Positions 1 through 5,594 are shown, counted from the first letter of the stretch. The stretch: 5,594 nucleotides of DNA from Clostridia bacterium (GCA_012515365.1 JAAYYM010000283.1:1-5594); one strand, 5' to 3'. The notes: a model not told the origin generated them from the sequence alone. Made by a program: numbers and translations.

Positions 1-121
1 CATAGTTGTCTATTTTTCTTACAGCTGTTTCAACATCGTTATAGTAAAACGCTGCCATATACTCACTTTTTAAATCTTGCGCCGTATCGCTTGCATTGAT
101 TCCAACTGCCCACGCTCCCAT
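1..121 (-). CDS. N-terminal fragment of small MGAW-type protein (DUF4259-like)
   Basis: Only the first 40 codons are visible; the gene runs off the left edge. The product begins MGAWAVGINASDTAQDLKSE and continues through a segment rich in Tyr, Asp and Glu. The MGAW-x-x-G opening followed by a short acidic helix-like stretch resembles proteins of the DUF4259 group and related small cytoplasmic Bacillota proteins of unknown function; this is from memory of the family, not a search. The ATG at 119-121 is well supported by an AAAAGGGG ribosome site at 129-136, seven bases upstream. It starts 35 bases after the acyltransferase stop with no terminator between, so it is probably co-transcribed with that gene. 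No signal peptide or membrane segment is seen in the visible part. Its function is unknown. Confidence 0.75.
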   Translation of the reverse strand, partial: MGAWAVGINASDTAQDLKSEYMAAFYYNDVETAVRKIDNY

Positions 122-134
122 ATATGCACCCCTT

Positions 135-216
135 TTCTACAAAGTAATATTTCTTCCTACAAAGTTATGTTCTTTTCTACAATTCTATGTTCTTTATCTA
201 CAATTTTATGTTCTTT
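135..216 (-). repeat. Four-copy imperfect tandem repeat (21/20/19 bases) at the 3' end of the acyltransferase gene
   Basis: Read on the minus strand, the unit is AAAGAACATAAAATTGTAGA. The GAA at the heart of each unit recurs at spacings of 21, 20 and 19 bases (+ strand TTC ends at 213, 192, 172 and 153). The first two units lie in the coding sequence and give EHKIVDK and EHRIVEK. The third, one base out of phase, reads KNITL and then TAG. The fourth lies downstream of the stop and ends just before the ribosome site of the next gene. The decreasing spacing suggests a once regular 21-base (seven-codon) array that has lost single bases. Confidence 0.85.
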
Positions 217-1434
217 CCCATAAAAAAACTCTCCCGCAAACTGCAGCTGTGTTGGATTGAATTCCGAAGAAGCAGAATAAGTATAATAGCAGCAGTCCTT
301 TGTCGATAATACAATACAGGCACCACGCTGTCGGTAATTATATTCTGTCTGAACAGATTCTCTGTTGGCATGAGGAAATATCAGCTGTTCTCGTGCCCCA
401 TCCTTTTGTATAAAAGAAAGAATGAATTCCTTTTGATTAAAAATCAGTTCACCCTTCCCCAATTTCACAAATCCCTTTTCATTTGGTAATGCCTCGATCC
501 GAACTTCATACCTCTTGCTAAACTCTTTATGATAGTTCAATTCATCTGTTACATTCTTTCGCTGCCATTCATACCAATCAGGAATATGTAGCTTTTGTTG
601 TTGCTTATTGCTATCCTTAGAAACCAGCCACCCATCTTCTGAAAGCGTCCACTTTGCCTGACAGCTCTCACACCACAAGACAGCCCCTTTTGTACGCATA
701 CCGTACATCTGCCTGCATGCTTTGCATTGATACAGTGCAAGCTCTAACCCCTCTGCACGATCCTGATCCTTTATTAAAAACCCAGCTTCATGCTGATATG
801 CATATTCATCATAGGTTAGTTTTTCTTCTATTTTTGCCTGTATATCCGCAGGCTTGGCCTCTTCTAGTGCAGCTTTATCATAAATGCATTCCATCTTTGC
901 TGTGATCGGAACCCTTCTGGTCTTTTCTTCGTTCCAGAATGGATTAGCCAGATAACAGCCCTTTGCAGAAATCGTAACGACAGGAACCGCCAACAGCTTT
1001 GCAAGTCTGCCCAGATTAGCAGGTATATAGGATGTCGTCCCCACATTGGAATGTCTGGATTCTGGATAAATAACCACAGACTGTCCCTTTTTGAGGGCAT
1101 ATTTTATATTCATAATCACACTTAGATCAGGCACATATCGCCTTTTTCCGATACATCCTAAGCCCCTGTACAGCCATTTTCCAAATGCTGCAAACCCCTC
1201 CATGTCTGATACATAAACAGCACGATGAGGGAACATAGCAAGTGGTCCAATATAATAATCGGTAAACCCCTGATGTGTGGATATAAGCAAATAAGGGGGT
1301 TTTATCCCCCTCATTGCACTCTTATCAATTTTCAATCCGAACTGCCGTGTCAGCAGAAAACTTCCTCCCCATACAAGAGGCATTAAAAATGGATACTGCA
1401 TAGACGGCTTTCTTCTCATGTCAAATGGCGACAT
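157..1434 (-). CDS. PlsC-type lysophospholipid acyltransferase with zinc ribbon and C-terminal extension
   Basis: The protein is probably a membrane-associated acyltransferase that moves an acyl chain onto a lysophospholipid or glycerol phosphate; the substrate is not known. Numbered from the ATG, a hydrophobic stretch lies at about 14-28. The catalytic H-x4-D motif is HQGFTD (His54, Asp59). The second glycerolipid-binding block is YPESRHS (Glu125), a variant of the usual FPEGTRS. After the PlsC domain, a zinc ribbon is formed by CKAC and CESC (Cys237, 240, 255, 258). An IPDWYEWQR segment (from residue 284) opens a roughly 120-residue module of unknown role. I recall similar PlsC-ribbon-IPDWYEW proteins in gut Bacillota. 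At 425 residues it is much longer than plain PlsC (about 240). The last 19 residues come from a DNA tandem repeat. The start is uncertain. The ATG at 1432-1434 has AAGAGG four bases upstream. An in-frame GTG at 1459-1461 would add nine residues and has AAAAGGA at 1474-1480, about 12 bases away. Confidence 0.88.
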   Translation of the reverse strand: MSPFDMRRKPSMQYPFLMPLVWGGSFLLTRQFGLKIDKSAMRGIKPPYLLISTHQGFTDYYIGPLAMFPHRAVYVSDMEGFAAFGKWLYRGLGCIGKRRYVPDLSVIMNIKYALKKGQSVVIYPESRHSNVGTTSYIPANLGRLAKLLAVPVVTISAKGCYLANPFWNEEKTRRVPITAKMECIYDKAALEEAKPADIQAKIEEKLTYDEYAYQHEAGFLIKDQDRAEGLELALYQCKACRQMYGMRTKGAVLWCESCQAKWTLSEDGWLVSKDSNKQQQKLHIPDWYEWQRKNVTDELNYHKEFSKRYEVRIEALPNEKGFVKLGKGELIFNQKEFILSFIQKDGAREQLIFPHANRESVQTEYNYRQRGACIVLSTKDCCYYTYSASSEFNPTQLQFAGEFFYGKEHKIVDKEHRIVEKNITL

Positions 1435-1484
1435 ATCGCCTCTTTTGTTATGTAAACTCACTGATTGTAAACGTCCTTTTGATT

Positions 1485-1514
1485 AATTTACCTGCTTAAT
1501 GAATCTATTTTCAA
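1485..1514 (-). promoter_or_regulatory. Weak candidate promoter before the acyltransferase gene
   Basis: On the minus strand, TTGAAA (1509-1514, five of six to the -35 consensus) is followed after 18 bases by TAAATT (1485-1490, four of six to the -10 consensus). It lies in the 59- to 86-base gap after the YugP-like gene. In AT-rich DNA such matches arise by chance, and read-through from the stronger promoter at 2352-2380 would also serve this gene. Confidence 0.25.
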
Positions 1515-1520
1515 AATACT

Positions 1521-2315
1521 TTACTTGCTTGATGATGAACTGCTGCTTTGTGCATAAGAAATGATCTGCAAGACACGATAAATCAGTTCAAGCAGAGCTA
1601 TAATCATGTCGTTGATATACTCAATATTATATAATTTGAACAGTTTTTGACACATTTTCAGTTCTTCATCTGTAGCCAGCTGATCAGCTTTCATCAGCTC
1701 CAGTGCTCTTTTTTGTGCCTTTACTTCTGTATTTAATACAAGAATTGACATAACAAATGAAAGCACATAGAAAAGCAGACCTAAGATAGATAAAATGAGC
1801 GTGAACTTTCCGTCACTATGAAAGAAATATAGATCAAGAAGTAAACCAATGATGACCATTGGAACAAATGCCAACGGTCCAAAGTAAATCACCGGAGTTA
1901 ATTTTACACGTTTTGTCATATCAGGATCACCTTCCTGATCAAGCAAAGCAAGTGATGATTTCTGAGCTGCCATAGCAAGTGATGTGACACTGGTTTTCTT
2001 CCAGGTAAGCCTTCTCAGTCTGACCTTTTTAAAATAATGGCTATAACTGTTTCCGAACATAATCGACCCTGTTTTTGACACCTTGATATGAGACAGTCCA
2101 TGATGGTCTAAAATGTTTCTGGCTATCTCCTCACCAGTCATACCACAGCTGTTTTGACGTCGATTATACTTCATATAAGATATTCCAAGATAAATTGAAA
2201 CAAATAACGCGAAAATTGATGCGATTACGATCAGACCACACACTAGTCCCATTGCAACTACGATTCCTTCAGATACTCCAAACTCTGCAACCATCGATCC
2301 CATTAATTCCTCCAT
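1521..2315 (-). CDS. YugP-family membrane protein lacking the HExxH motif (likely pseudo-peptidase)
   Basis: This 264-residue integral membrane protein matches the YugP (putative membrane zinc metallopeptidase) family along its length but appears to be catalytically dead. A transmembrane helix lies at about 19-47, others at about 140-162 and 172-195, and a hydrophobic helix at 233-253. The family signature GMTGEEIARNILDHHGL is at 58-74. A region at 93-128 corresponds to the family's HYDP...NGTSVAA..AAHEAGHA block (recalled pattern). Here it reads SHYFKKV...KKTSVTSLAMAAQKSSLALL, so HExxH is replaced by QKSSL (118-122). The downstream glutamate ligand seems kept (Glu197 in LNTEVKAQKRA, against LPVEFNASSRA in YugP). 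The reading frame is intact, with a strong ribosome site and a promoter, which argues against a decaying gene. The C-terminus ends in seven serines and a lysine. The start is ATG 2313-2315, because AAGGAGG lies seven bases upstream; an ATG at 2337-2339 would place that site inside the coding region. The biological role is unknown. Confidence 0.85.
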   Translation of the reverse strand: MEELMGSMVAEFGVSEGIVVAMGLVCGLIVIASIFALFVSIYLGISYMKYNRRQNSCGMTGEEIARNILDHHGLSHIKVSKTGSIMFGNSYSHYFKKVRLRRLTWKKTSVTSLAMAAQKSSLALLDQEGDPDMTKRVKLTPVIYFGPLAFVPMVIIGLLLDLYFFHSDGKFTLILSILGLLFYVLSFVMSILVLNTEVKAQKRALELMKADQLATDEELKMCQKLFKLYNIEYINDMIIALLELIYRVLQIISYAQSSSSSSSK

Positions 2316-2322
2316 CACGATT

Positions 2323-2329
2323 CCTCCTT
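2323..2329 (-). promoter_or_regulatory. Strong ribosome binding site fixing the YugP-like start
   Basis: AAGGAGG on the minus strand lies seven bases before ATG 2313-2315. It fits the anti-Shine-Dalgarno sequence perfectly. It would fall inside the coding sequence if the longer frame from 2339 were used, so it decides for the shorter protein. A GTG directly before the ATG is only four bases from the site and is less likely. Confidence 0.85.
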
Positions 2330-2351
2330 GGTAAAGCATTTTTATTATTTA

Positions 2352-2380
2352 ATTATACATAATGATTGTATCATTAACAA
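2352..2380 (-). promoter_or_regulatory. Sigma-A type promoter for the YugP-like gene
   Basis: A perfect -10 box TATAAT (2352-2357) lies 17 bases after TTGTTA (2375-2380, four of six to the -35 consensus). The -35 overlaps the last codon and stop of the acetyltransferase gene. A start point near 2345 would give a leader of about 30 bases carrying the AAGGAGG site. The downstream acyltransferase and MGAW-type genes could be read from the same promoter. Confidence 0.65.
2360..2376. promoter_or_regulatory. Perfect 17-base palindrome in the promoter spacer (candidate operator)
   Basis: TAATGAT-ACA-ATCATTA on the minus strand has perfect seven-base arms around a three-base centre. It starts at the acetyltransferase stop codon and fills the spacer between the -35 and -10 boxes, the usual place for a repressor that blocks RNA polymerase. 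As RNA it would make only a weak AT-rich hairpin with no U tract, so an operator is likelier than a terminator. The binding protein is unknown. Confidence 0.5.
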
Positions 2381-2922
2381 GTGAAAGCAGCCAGCCACTG
2401 TACTTTGGTTATATAGTTCGTATGGCCTACTCTGATTTCATTCATCAGCGGAACCTCCACGTCCTCACAAGTGTGATGGTATTGAAGTCCTAGTTTCTCC
2501 TGTACTCTTTTTGATTTTATATTTCCATCATAATATCCACACCAAATGGTTGTCATGCCAAGGTCACAAAAGCCATGACGGATCAGTCTGGCTGCTGCTT
2601 CCGGCATATATCCTCTTCCCCAGAATGGCTGTCCCAGCCAATATCCCAGCTCACATTCATCATCACGCTCAGTCATATCGGTATGTCCATTTAATTTGAG
2701 TTCTACTGCTCCAATCGCCTGCTCATTCTCTTTCTCACAAATCGCATAGCACTCAGCCCCATCAAACACATTTCTGATCACATTAAGACTCTCTTCTACA
2801 CTTTTGTGAGGTGGCCATCCTGCAATCGGACCGACAGCAGGATTCTTTGCATATTCATATAAATTCGTGGCATCGGCTTCTGTCCATGGCCTGAGTAATA
2901 ATCGTTTTGTATACAATATCAT
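2374..2922 (-). CDS. GNAT-family N-acetyltransferase (RimJ/RimL type)
   Basis: This 182-residue cytoplasmic enzyme is of the GNAT fold and is predicted to transfer an acetyl group from acetyl-CoA to an amine; the acceptor is unknown. The N-terminus (ILYTKRLLLRPWTEADA) is the typical T-x-RL-x-LRP opening of the RimJ/RimL (Acetyltransf_3) group. The acetyl-CoA binding motif A is ELGYWLGQPFWGRGYMPEAA (91-110), with the G-x-G turn at Gly102 and Gly104. The motif B region carries GNIKSKRVQEKLGL (133-146), with the conserved Asn134 and Ser137 seen in this group. Length is normal for the family. The ATG is supported by AAGGAG at 2930-2935, seven bases upstream. It lies 53 bases after the chemoreceptor stop with no convincing terminator between, so read-through is possible. 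Its stop codon lies inside the promoter and palindrome of the next gene. The group includes ribosomal-protein, antibiotic and small-molecule acetylases, so the substrate should not be guessed. Confidence 0.9.
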   Translation of the reverse strand: MILYTKRLLLRPWTEADATNLYEYAKNPAVGPIAGWPPHKSVEESLNVIRNVFDGAECYAICEKENEQAIGAVELKLNGHTDMTERDDECELGYWLGQPFWGRGYMPEAAARLIRHGFCDLGMTTIWCGYYDGNIKSKRVQEKLGLQYHHTCEDVEVPLMNEIRVGHTNYITKVQWLAAFTC

Positions 2923-2975
2923 CGTTTTTCTCCTTCAAGTATCAGGGAAAATAAAATCTCCTGTTTAGTTCCCAT

Positions 2976-4691
2976 CTAATAACGATACTTTGTAATTCTC
3001 TCTTTCAATTCCTTGGAGGCTTCCTGATTATTTGCTGCGGAATCTGCCATTGAATTCATATTCTCAACAATTCCGTCAGACAGGCTGCTAAGTTTTGATA
3101 CACTTTCCGTACTGTCACCTACAGTCTTTGCGATATCCTGCATGTTTCCTAATACACGATTCATATTTTGATTCACATATGCACTTCGCTCCTCAAGCTG
3201 TGTCATTTCAGAATTGATGCGTTCTGCTGTTTCACTGTACTGCTCTCCGATACAAACAAGTTTCTGATAATCCTCCATCACATTGGTGCTTACATATGCA
3301 TCATAATCTGCTGTCTCGCGTAACAGATCATTTACTGCATCCACTACCTCGCCGCTGGCAGCATTGATTTCCATGACCGTATTACCGATCTCTTCACTCA
3401 GGCTGCTGACTTGCTCAGCCACTACCGTAAAGCCTTTTCCACTTTCCCCGGCGCGTGCTGCTTCAATTCTTGCGTTAAGTGCAAGGATCTGCGTCTGTCC
3501 GGCAATTATCTGTATCTGATTTGCCATATCCTGCACCATCGTAATCTTCTTCGCATTCTCACTGGTGCTCTCAATCCTTTCCTTCATCTGAAGCTGTCTT
3601 TCTTCTGCAGACACCCGACTCTGTTTTGCTTCTTCTATAACATGCTCTGCCCGTTCCTTAATATCATCTGTATACTCCTTCACAGATATGGTCAGATCCG
3701 TCAATTGTTGGATTTCCTGTGCTGCCTCATGCAGATTATGATAAACAGTTTCACTGGATGCAGCGCATTCCTCCATATTAGCTCCCAGCAAACTGATGCT
3801 GTCATTAATCTGGTTGATGTTATTCTGATTATCCTTTGCTGTCTTCAAAAGGGAGTCTCCATTGTTGGTAACTGTATTCGCACCACTTGCAACACCACTG
3901 ACCAGCATTCTGATTTCTCGAATAAATATATTTACATTGTCAGCAATAACCTCTAGTTCATCCCCGCTTTTCATTTCGATTGTCTTGGTCAAGTCTCCAT
4001 CCTGGCTATTTAAATTAACGATTTTTTGATTCAGTTTGACCAGATTTTTTCCGATGCTTTTACTGATTATAAAAGCACACAATATTCCGAATAAAATAAT
4101 GCCTGCAGAAACCATGATAATTTGCACTTTAAGATGATTGAGCTGCGTTTCAATCCAATCCATGCCGATATCTACACCCACTACTCCGACTACCTTGCCT
4201 GTCGAATTTAAAATTGGTGCAAACGCACTGATCACCGTTCCCCACTCATCGGTCGTCGGCTCTGCATCCGCAGATACGTTGCCCTTTAGTGCTTCACTGA
4301 TTGCATCTTCCATCTCATACTCTTCATAAATACCGCCCGGCTCCTCTGTATCAGTATCAACAATAAAAACGAGTTTTCCATCCGGGAGCTGTTTCATACT
4401 ATAGATATACTCAAGATTGCTGCCACAATCCCTGTAGATAGCCAGTGCTTGATAGGTTTCCATATAAGCCTCGCTCTCCTCCATGCCTTCGCCAATCGTA
4501 TCAAACAAATCTCCGTCAATTGCTCCCGCTGCACATGCGGCTAAATCCTTTCCATTATTTTTGGATAAGGTTACTAGATTATTGCTTTCTCTGATATAGG
4601 TAGTAATACCCAAAATAGCTGTTCCGATAATACTAACCGCAGAGATCAATAACATTAGCTTTGCTGTAATGCTGATCCTTCTAACCTTCAT
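2976..4691 (-). CDS. Methyl-accepting chemotaxis protein with Cache-like sensor, HAMP and MCP domains
   Basis: This 571-residue transmembrane chemoreceptor should report a small-molecule signal outside the cell to the CheW/CheA kinase complex. After a short basic N-terminus there is a transmembrane helix at about 11-33. An extracytoplasmic sensor follows at about 35-185, with features of a PDC/Cache fold: LEYIYS, VFIVDTD, TDEWGTVISAFAPI and the closing GVVGVDI. A second helix lies at about 189-211, then HAMP (about 210-264), then a long coiled-coil signalling domain. Its hairpin tip reads QTQILALNARIEAARAGE (399-416) and continues GKGFTVVAEQV, the most conserved part of the MCP family. The C-terminus ends ITKYRY with no CheR-tethering pentapeptide. 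The ligand is unknown. No che or flagellar gene is nearby, so it is an orphan receptor here. The ATG 4689-4691 is preferred because GAGGT lies eight bases upstream; the ATG two codons earlier (4695-4697) is only two bases from that site, though AGGA further up could serve it. Confidence 0.95.
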   Translation of the reverse strand: MKVRRISITAKLMLLISAVSIIGTAILGITTYIRESNNLVTLSKNNGKDLAACAAGAIDGDLFDTIGEGMEESEAYMETYQALAIYRDCGSNLEYIYSMKQLPDGKLVFIVDTDTEEPGGIYEEYEMEDAISEALKGNVSADAEPTTDEWGTVISAFAPILNSTGKVVGVVGVDIGMDWIETQLNHLKVQIIMVSAGIILFGILCAFIISKSIGKNLVKLNQKIVNLNSQDGDLTKTIEMKSGDELEVIADNVNIFIREIRMLVSGVASGANTVTNNGDSLLKTAKDNQNNINQINDSISLLGANMEECAASSETVYHNLHEAAQEIQQLTDLTISVKEYTDDIKERAEHVIEEAKQSRVSAEERQLQMKERIESTSENAKKITMVQDMANQIQIIAGQTQILALNARIEAARAGESGKGFTVVAEQVSSLSEEIGNTVMEINAASGEVVDAVNDLLRETADYDAYVSTNVMEDYQKLVCIGEQYSETAERINSEMTQLEERSAYVNQNMNRVLGNMQDIAKTVGDSTESVSKLSSLSDGIVENMNSMADSAANNQEASKELKERITKYRY

Positions 4692-4699
4692 ATGCATGT

Positions 4700-4704
4700 A
4701 CCTC
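4700..4704 (-). promoter_or_regulatory. Ribosome binding site of the chemoreceptor gene
   Basis: GAGGT on the minus strand stands eight bases before ATG 4689-4691 and two before ATG 4695-4697. This spacing favours the inner start. The two starts differ by only two residues. Confidence 0.55.
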
Positions 4705-4733
4705 GTTTCCTGTGTTTTCCCTTGTCTTTCTTA

Positions 4734-4832
4734 TTTTTTGTTCTTCTTTGTTCTTTCTTGTTCTTTCTTGTTCTTTCTTGTTCTTCTTTGTTCTTTCTTG
4801 TTCTTTTTATTCTTTTTTATTCATTTTTATTC
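4734..4832 (-). repeat. Ten-unit decamer tandem array in the leader of the chemoreceptor gene
   Basis: On the minus strand the array begins with three GAATAAAAA(A/T) units (4804-4832, the third one base short). Seven GAACA units follow (4734-4803): GAACAAGAAA four times, GAACAAAGAA twice and GAACAAAAAA once. The coding strand is almost all A and G with one C or T per unit. The array occupies most of the 153-base gap between the peptidase stop and the chemoreceptor ribosome site. Its period is close to one DNA helical turn. A weak promoter-like pair (TTGAAT at 4829-4834, 17 bases, AATAAA at 4806-4811) lies in its upstream part and may be chance. Confidence 0.9.
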
Positions 4833-4850
4833 AATATACGATTCGGCATT

Positions 4851-5594
4851 TTACTCGTTCTCAATTACCTTAATAACTGTCAGACTCTCAAGCCAGGTCT
4901 TTCCATTTCTCCTTCTGACACTCAAATCATTGATCGACACAGTATGTATTGATTTTACCTCTCCGTCATGAGTCCCATCCGGATTCATGGTACCGACTGC
5001 ACTAATCACATAAAGATTTCCATCCACTTCTCCCAGATAAATCATAGCATGCCCGGGGAAATACAAACATGATCCTGCAGGTATTGCGGATATAATCTCC
5101 TTTTTCGCAGCATCTGATAATCCATCTATGTAAAGCGTTTTGCACTGCATCGCCATCTGTCCTCCGGTATTACGTGCAAATTGTAAACCAAAGCAGCGAT
5201 ATAATTCCATGATATATTGAGAGCAGTCTCTTGCATTAAACATACCACCCCATCCATAGCGTTCACCATGTGATGCGAATGCAAGTTCAATGACATGTTC
5301 CCTTGTATAAGGAAGATAGCCCTCGCTGACAGAATGATAAGCCGGAATAAATGCCTTTTCAAATTCTATTTTACCACAAAATCCTCGAACAGGTATATAT
5401 ACTTCATATGTATCATAAGGTATTCTGCCATCCTTGGTCACTCCCGGATCCTTTGAATCCACGAGCATTAATTTATCCCCCATCGTCAATTCCAGATTTG
5501 AAACATGTGGGTTGGATGAATCCTCATCCAGGCAAAACTTATTTTCTGTTACAACAAGAAATGGTTTTTCCTGCAGATCCCTCCACTCATCATA
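4851..5594 (-). CDS. C-terminal part of SH3-domain NlpC/P60 (C40) peptidase
   Basis: The frame is open to the right edge, so the start lies outside; 247 residues are visible. The first part (about 1-85 of the fragment) looks like a bacterial SH3 domain region, with FLVVTENKF, NPHVSNLELTMGDKL and YEVYIPVRG. A GYLPYTREHVIELAF linker (92-106) leads to the NlpC/P60 domain. There, RYGWGGMFNARDCSQYI carries the nucleophile Cys124, and GHAMIYLG carries His182. The end, INDLSVRRRNGKTWLESL, matches what I recall of this SH3-NlpC subgroup. Enzymes of this type cut peptide bonds in cell-wall stem peptides or in freed wall peptides. The missing N-terminus hides any signal peptide, so export is not shown. 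The third catalytic position is not clear: the usual His/Asn/Gln place seems to be held by Ser198 in YVISAVG. A TTG at 5487-5489 inside the frame is not a real start, as homology continues above it. No terminator follows the stop. Confidence 0.88.
   Translation of the reverse strand, partial: YDEWRDLQEKPFLVVTENKFCLDEDSSNPHVSNLELTMGDKLMLVDSKDPGVTKDGRIPYDTYEVYIPVRGFCGKIEFEKAFIPAYHSVSEGYLPYTREHVIELAFASHGERYGWGGMFNARDCSQYIMELYRCFGLQFARNTGGQMAMQCKTLYIDGLSDAAKKEIISAIPAGSCLYFPGHAMIYLGEVDGNLYVISAVGTMNPDGTHDGEVKSIHTVSINDLSVRRRNGKTWLESLTVIKVIENE

Noticed and set aside
2337..2339. ATG as the start of the YugP-like gene, giving 272 residues.
   Set aside because: The perfect AAGGAGG site would then be inside the gene, and it sits at ideal distance from the ATG at 2313-2315.
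2945..2973. Imperfect inverted repeat (GGGAA..TAAA / TTTA.TTCCC) just after the chemoreceptor stop, possibly a terminator.
   Set aside because: The stem is nine AT-rich pairs broken by an internal loop, with no U tract on the downstream minus-strand side, so a Rho-independent terminator is not supported.
3411..3956. 181-codon open frame on the plus strand.
   Set aside because: It lies wholly inside the well-conserved chemoreceptor coding region in an opposite frame, and its product has no recognisable family pattern.
4829..4834. TTGAAT as a -35 box for the chemoreceptor, with AATAAA 17 bases on.
   Set aside because: Both boxes match only four of six positions in very AT-rich repeat DNA; mentioned with the repeat but not called as a promoter.
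4669..4971. Plus-strand open frames with Phe/Leu/Ser-rich products resembling membrane proteins.
   Set aside because: The hydrophobic look comes from the pyrimidine-rich decamer array read on the other strand; the frames also overlap two real genes.
5487..5489. TTG as the start of the NlpC/P60 gene.
   Set aside because: The same frame is open to the window edge and the SH3-like pattern (FLVVTENKF, NPHVSNLEL) continues upstream, so the true start is outside.

Overview
The window holds six protein-coding genes, all reading leftward (minus strand), packed with gaps of 35 to 160 bases. Base composition is moderately AT-rich. Ribosome binding sites are strong and purine-rich (AAGGAGG, AAGGAG, AAGGGG). 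The protein families point to a low-GC Gram-positive anaerobe of the Bacillota, most like gut Clostridia or Erysipelotrichia. Genus cannot be settled from this sequence. No RNA gene, insertion sequence, phage gene or CRISPR array was seen, and no gene-free stretch exceeds 300 bases.

In transcription order (right to left) the layout is as follows. At the right edge is the C-terminal part of an SH3-domain plus NlpC/P60 cell-wall peptidase (4851-5594, start outside the window). A 153-base gap follows, mostly filled by ten tandem decamers on a purine-rich coding strand. Next comes a two-transmembrane chemoreceptor with a Cache-like outer domain, HAMP and MCP signalling domains (2976-4691). A RimJ/RimL-type GNAT acetyltransferase follows (2374-2922), then a membrane protein of the YugP zinc-metallopeptidase family (1521-2315). 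After it lies a PlsC-type acyltransferase fused to a zinc ribbon and an extra C-terminal module (157-1434). At the left edge is the first 40 codons of a small MGAW-type protein, probably DUF4259-like (1-121).

The genes do not form one obvious pathway. Several touch the cell envelope (wall peptidase, chemoreceptor, membrane pseudo-peptidase, lipid acyltransferase), but a joint function is not shown. The last three minus-strand genes may form one transcription unit, driven by a good promoter that overlaps the end of the acetyltransferase gene.

The most interesting points are four. (1) The YugP-family protein aligns well with the family but has lost the HExxH zinc/catalytic motif (it reads QKSSL), so it looks like an intact, expressed pseudo-enzyme. 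(2) A perfect 17-base palindrome sits exactly in the spacer of that gene's promoter, a likely operator. (3) A decamer array fills the leader of the chemoreceptor gene. (4) An eroding 21/20/19-base tandem repeat encodes the tail of the acyltransferase and sets its stop codon.
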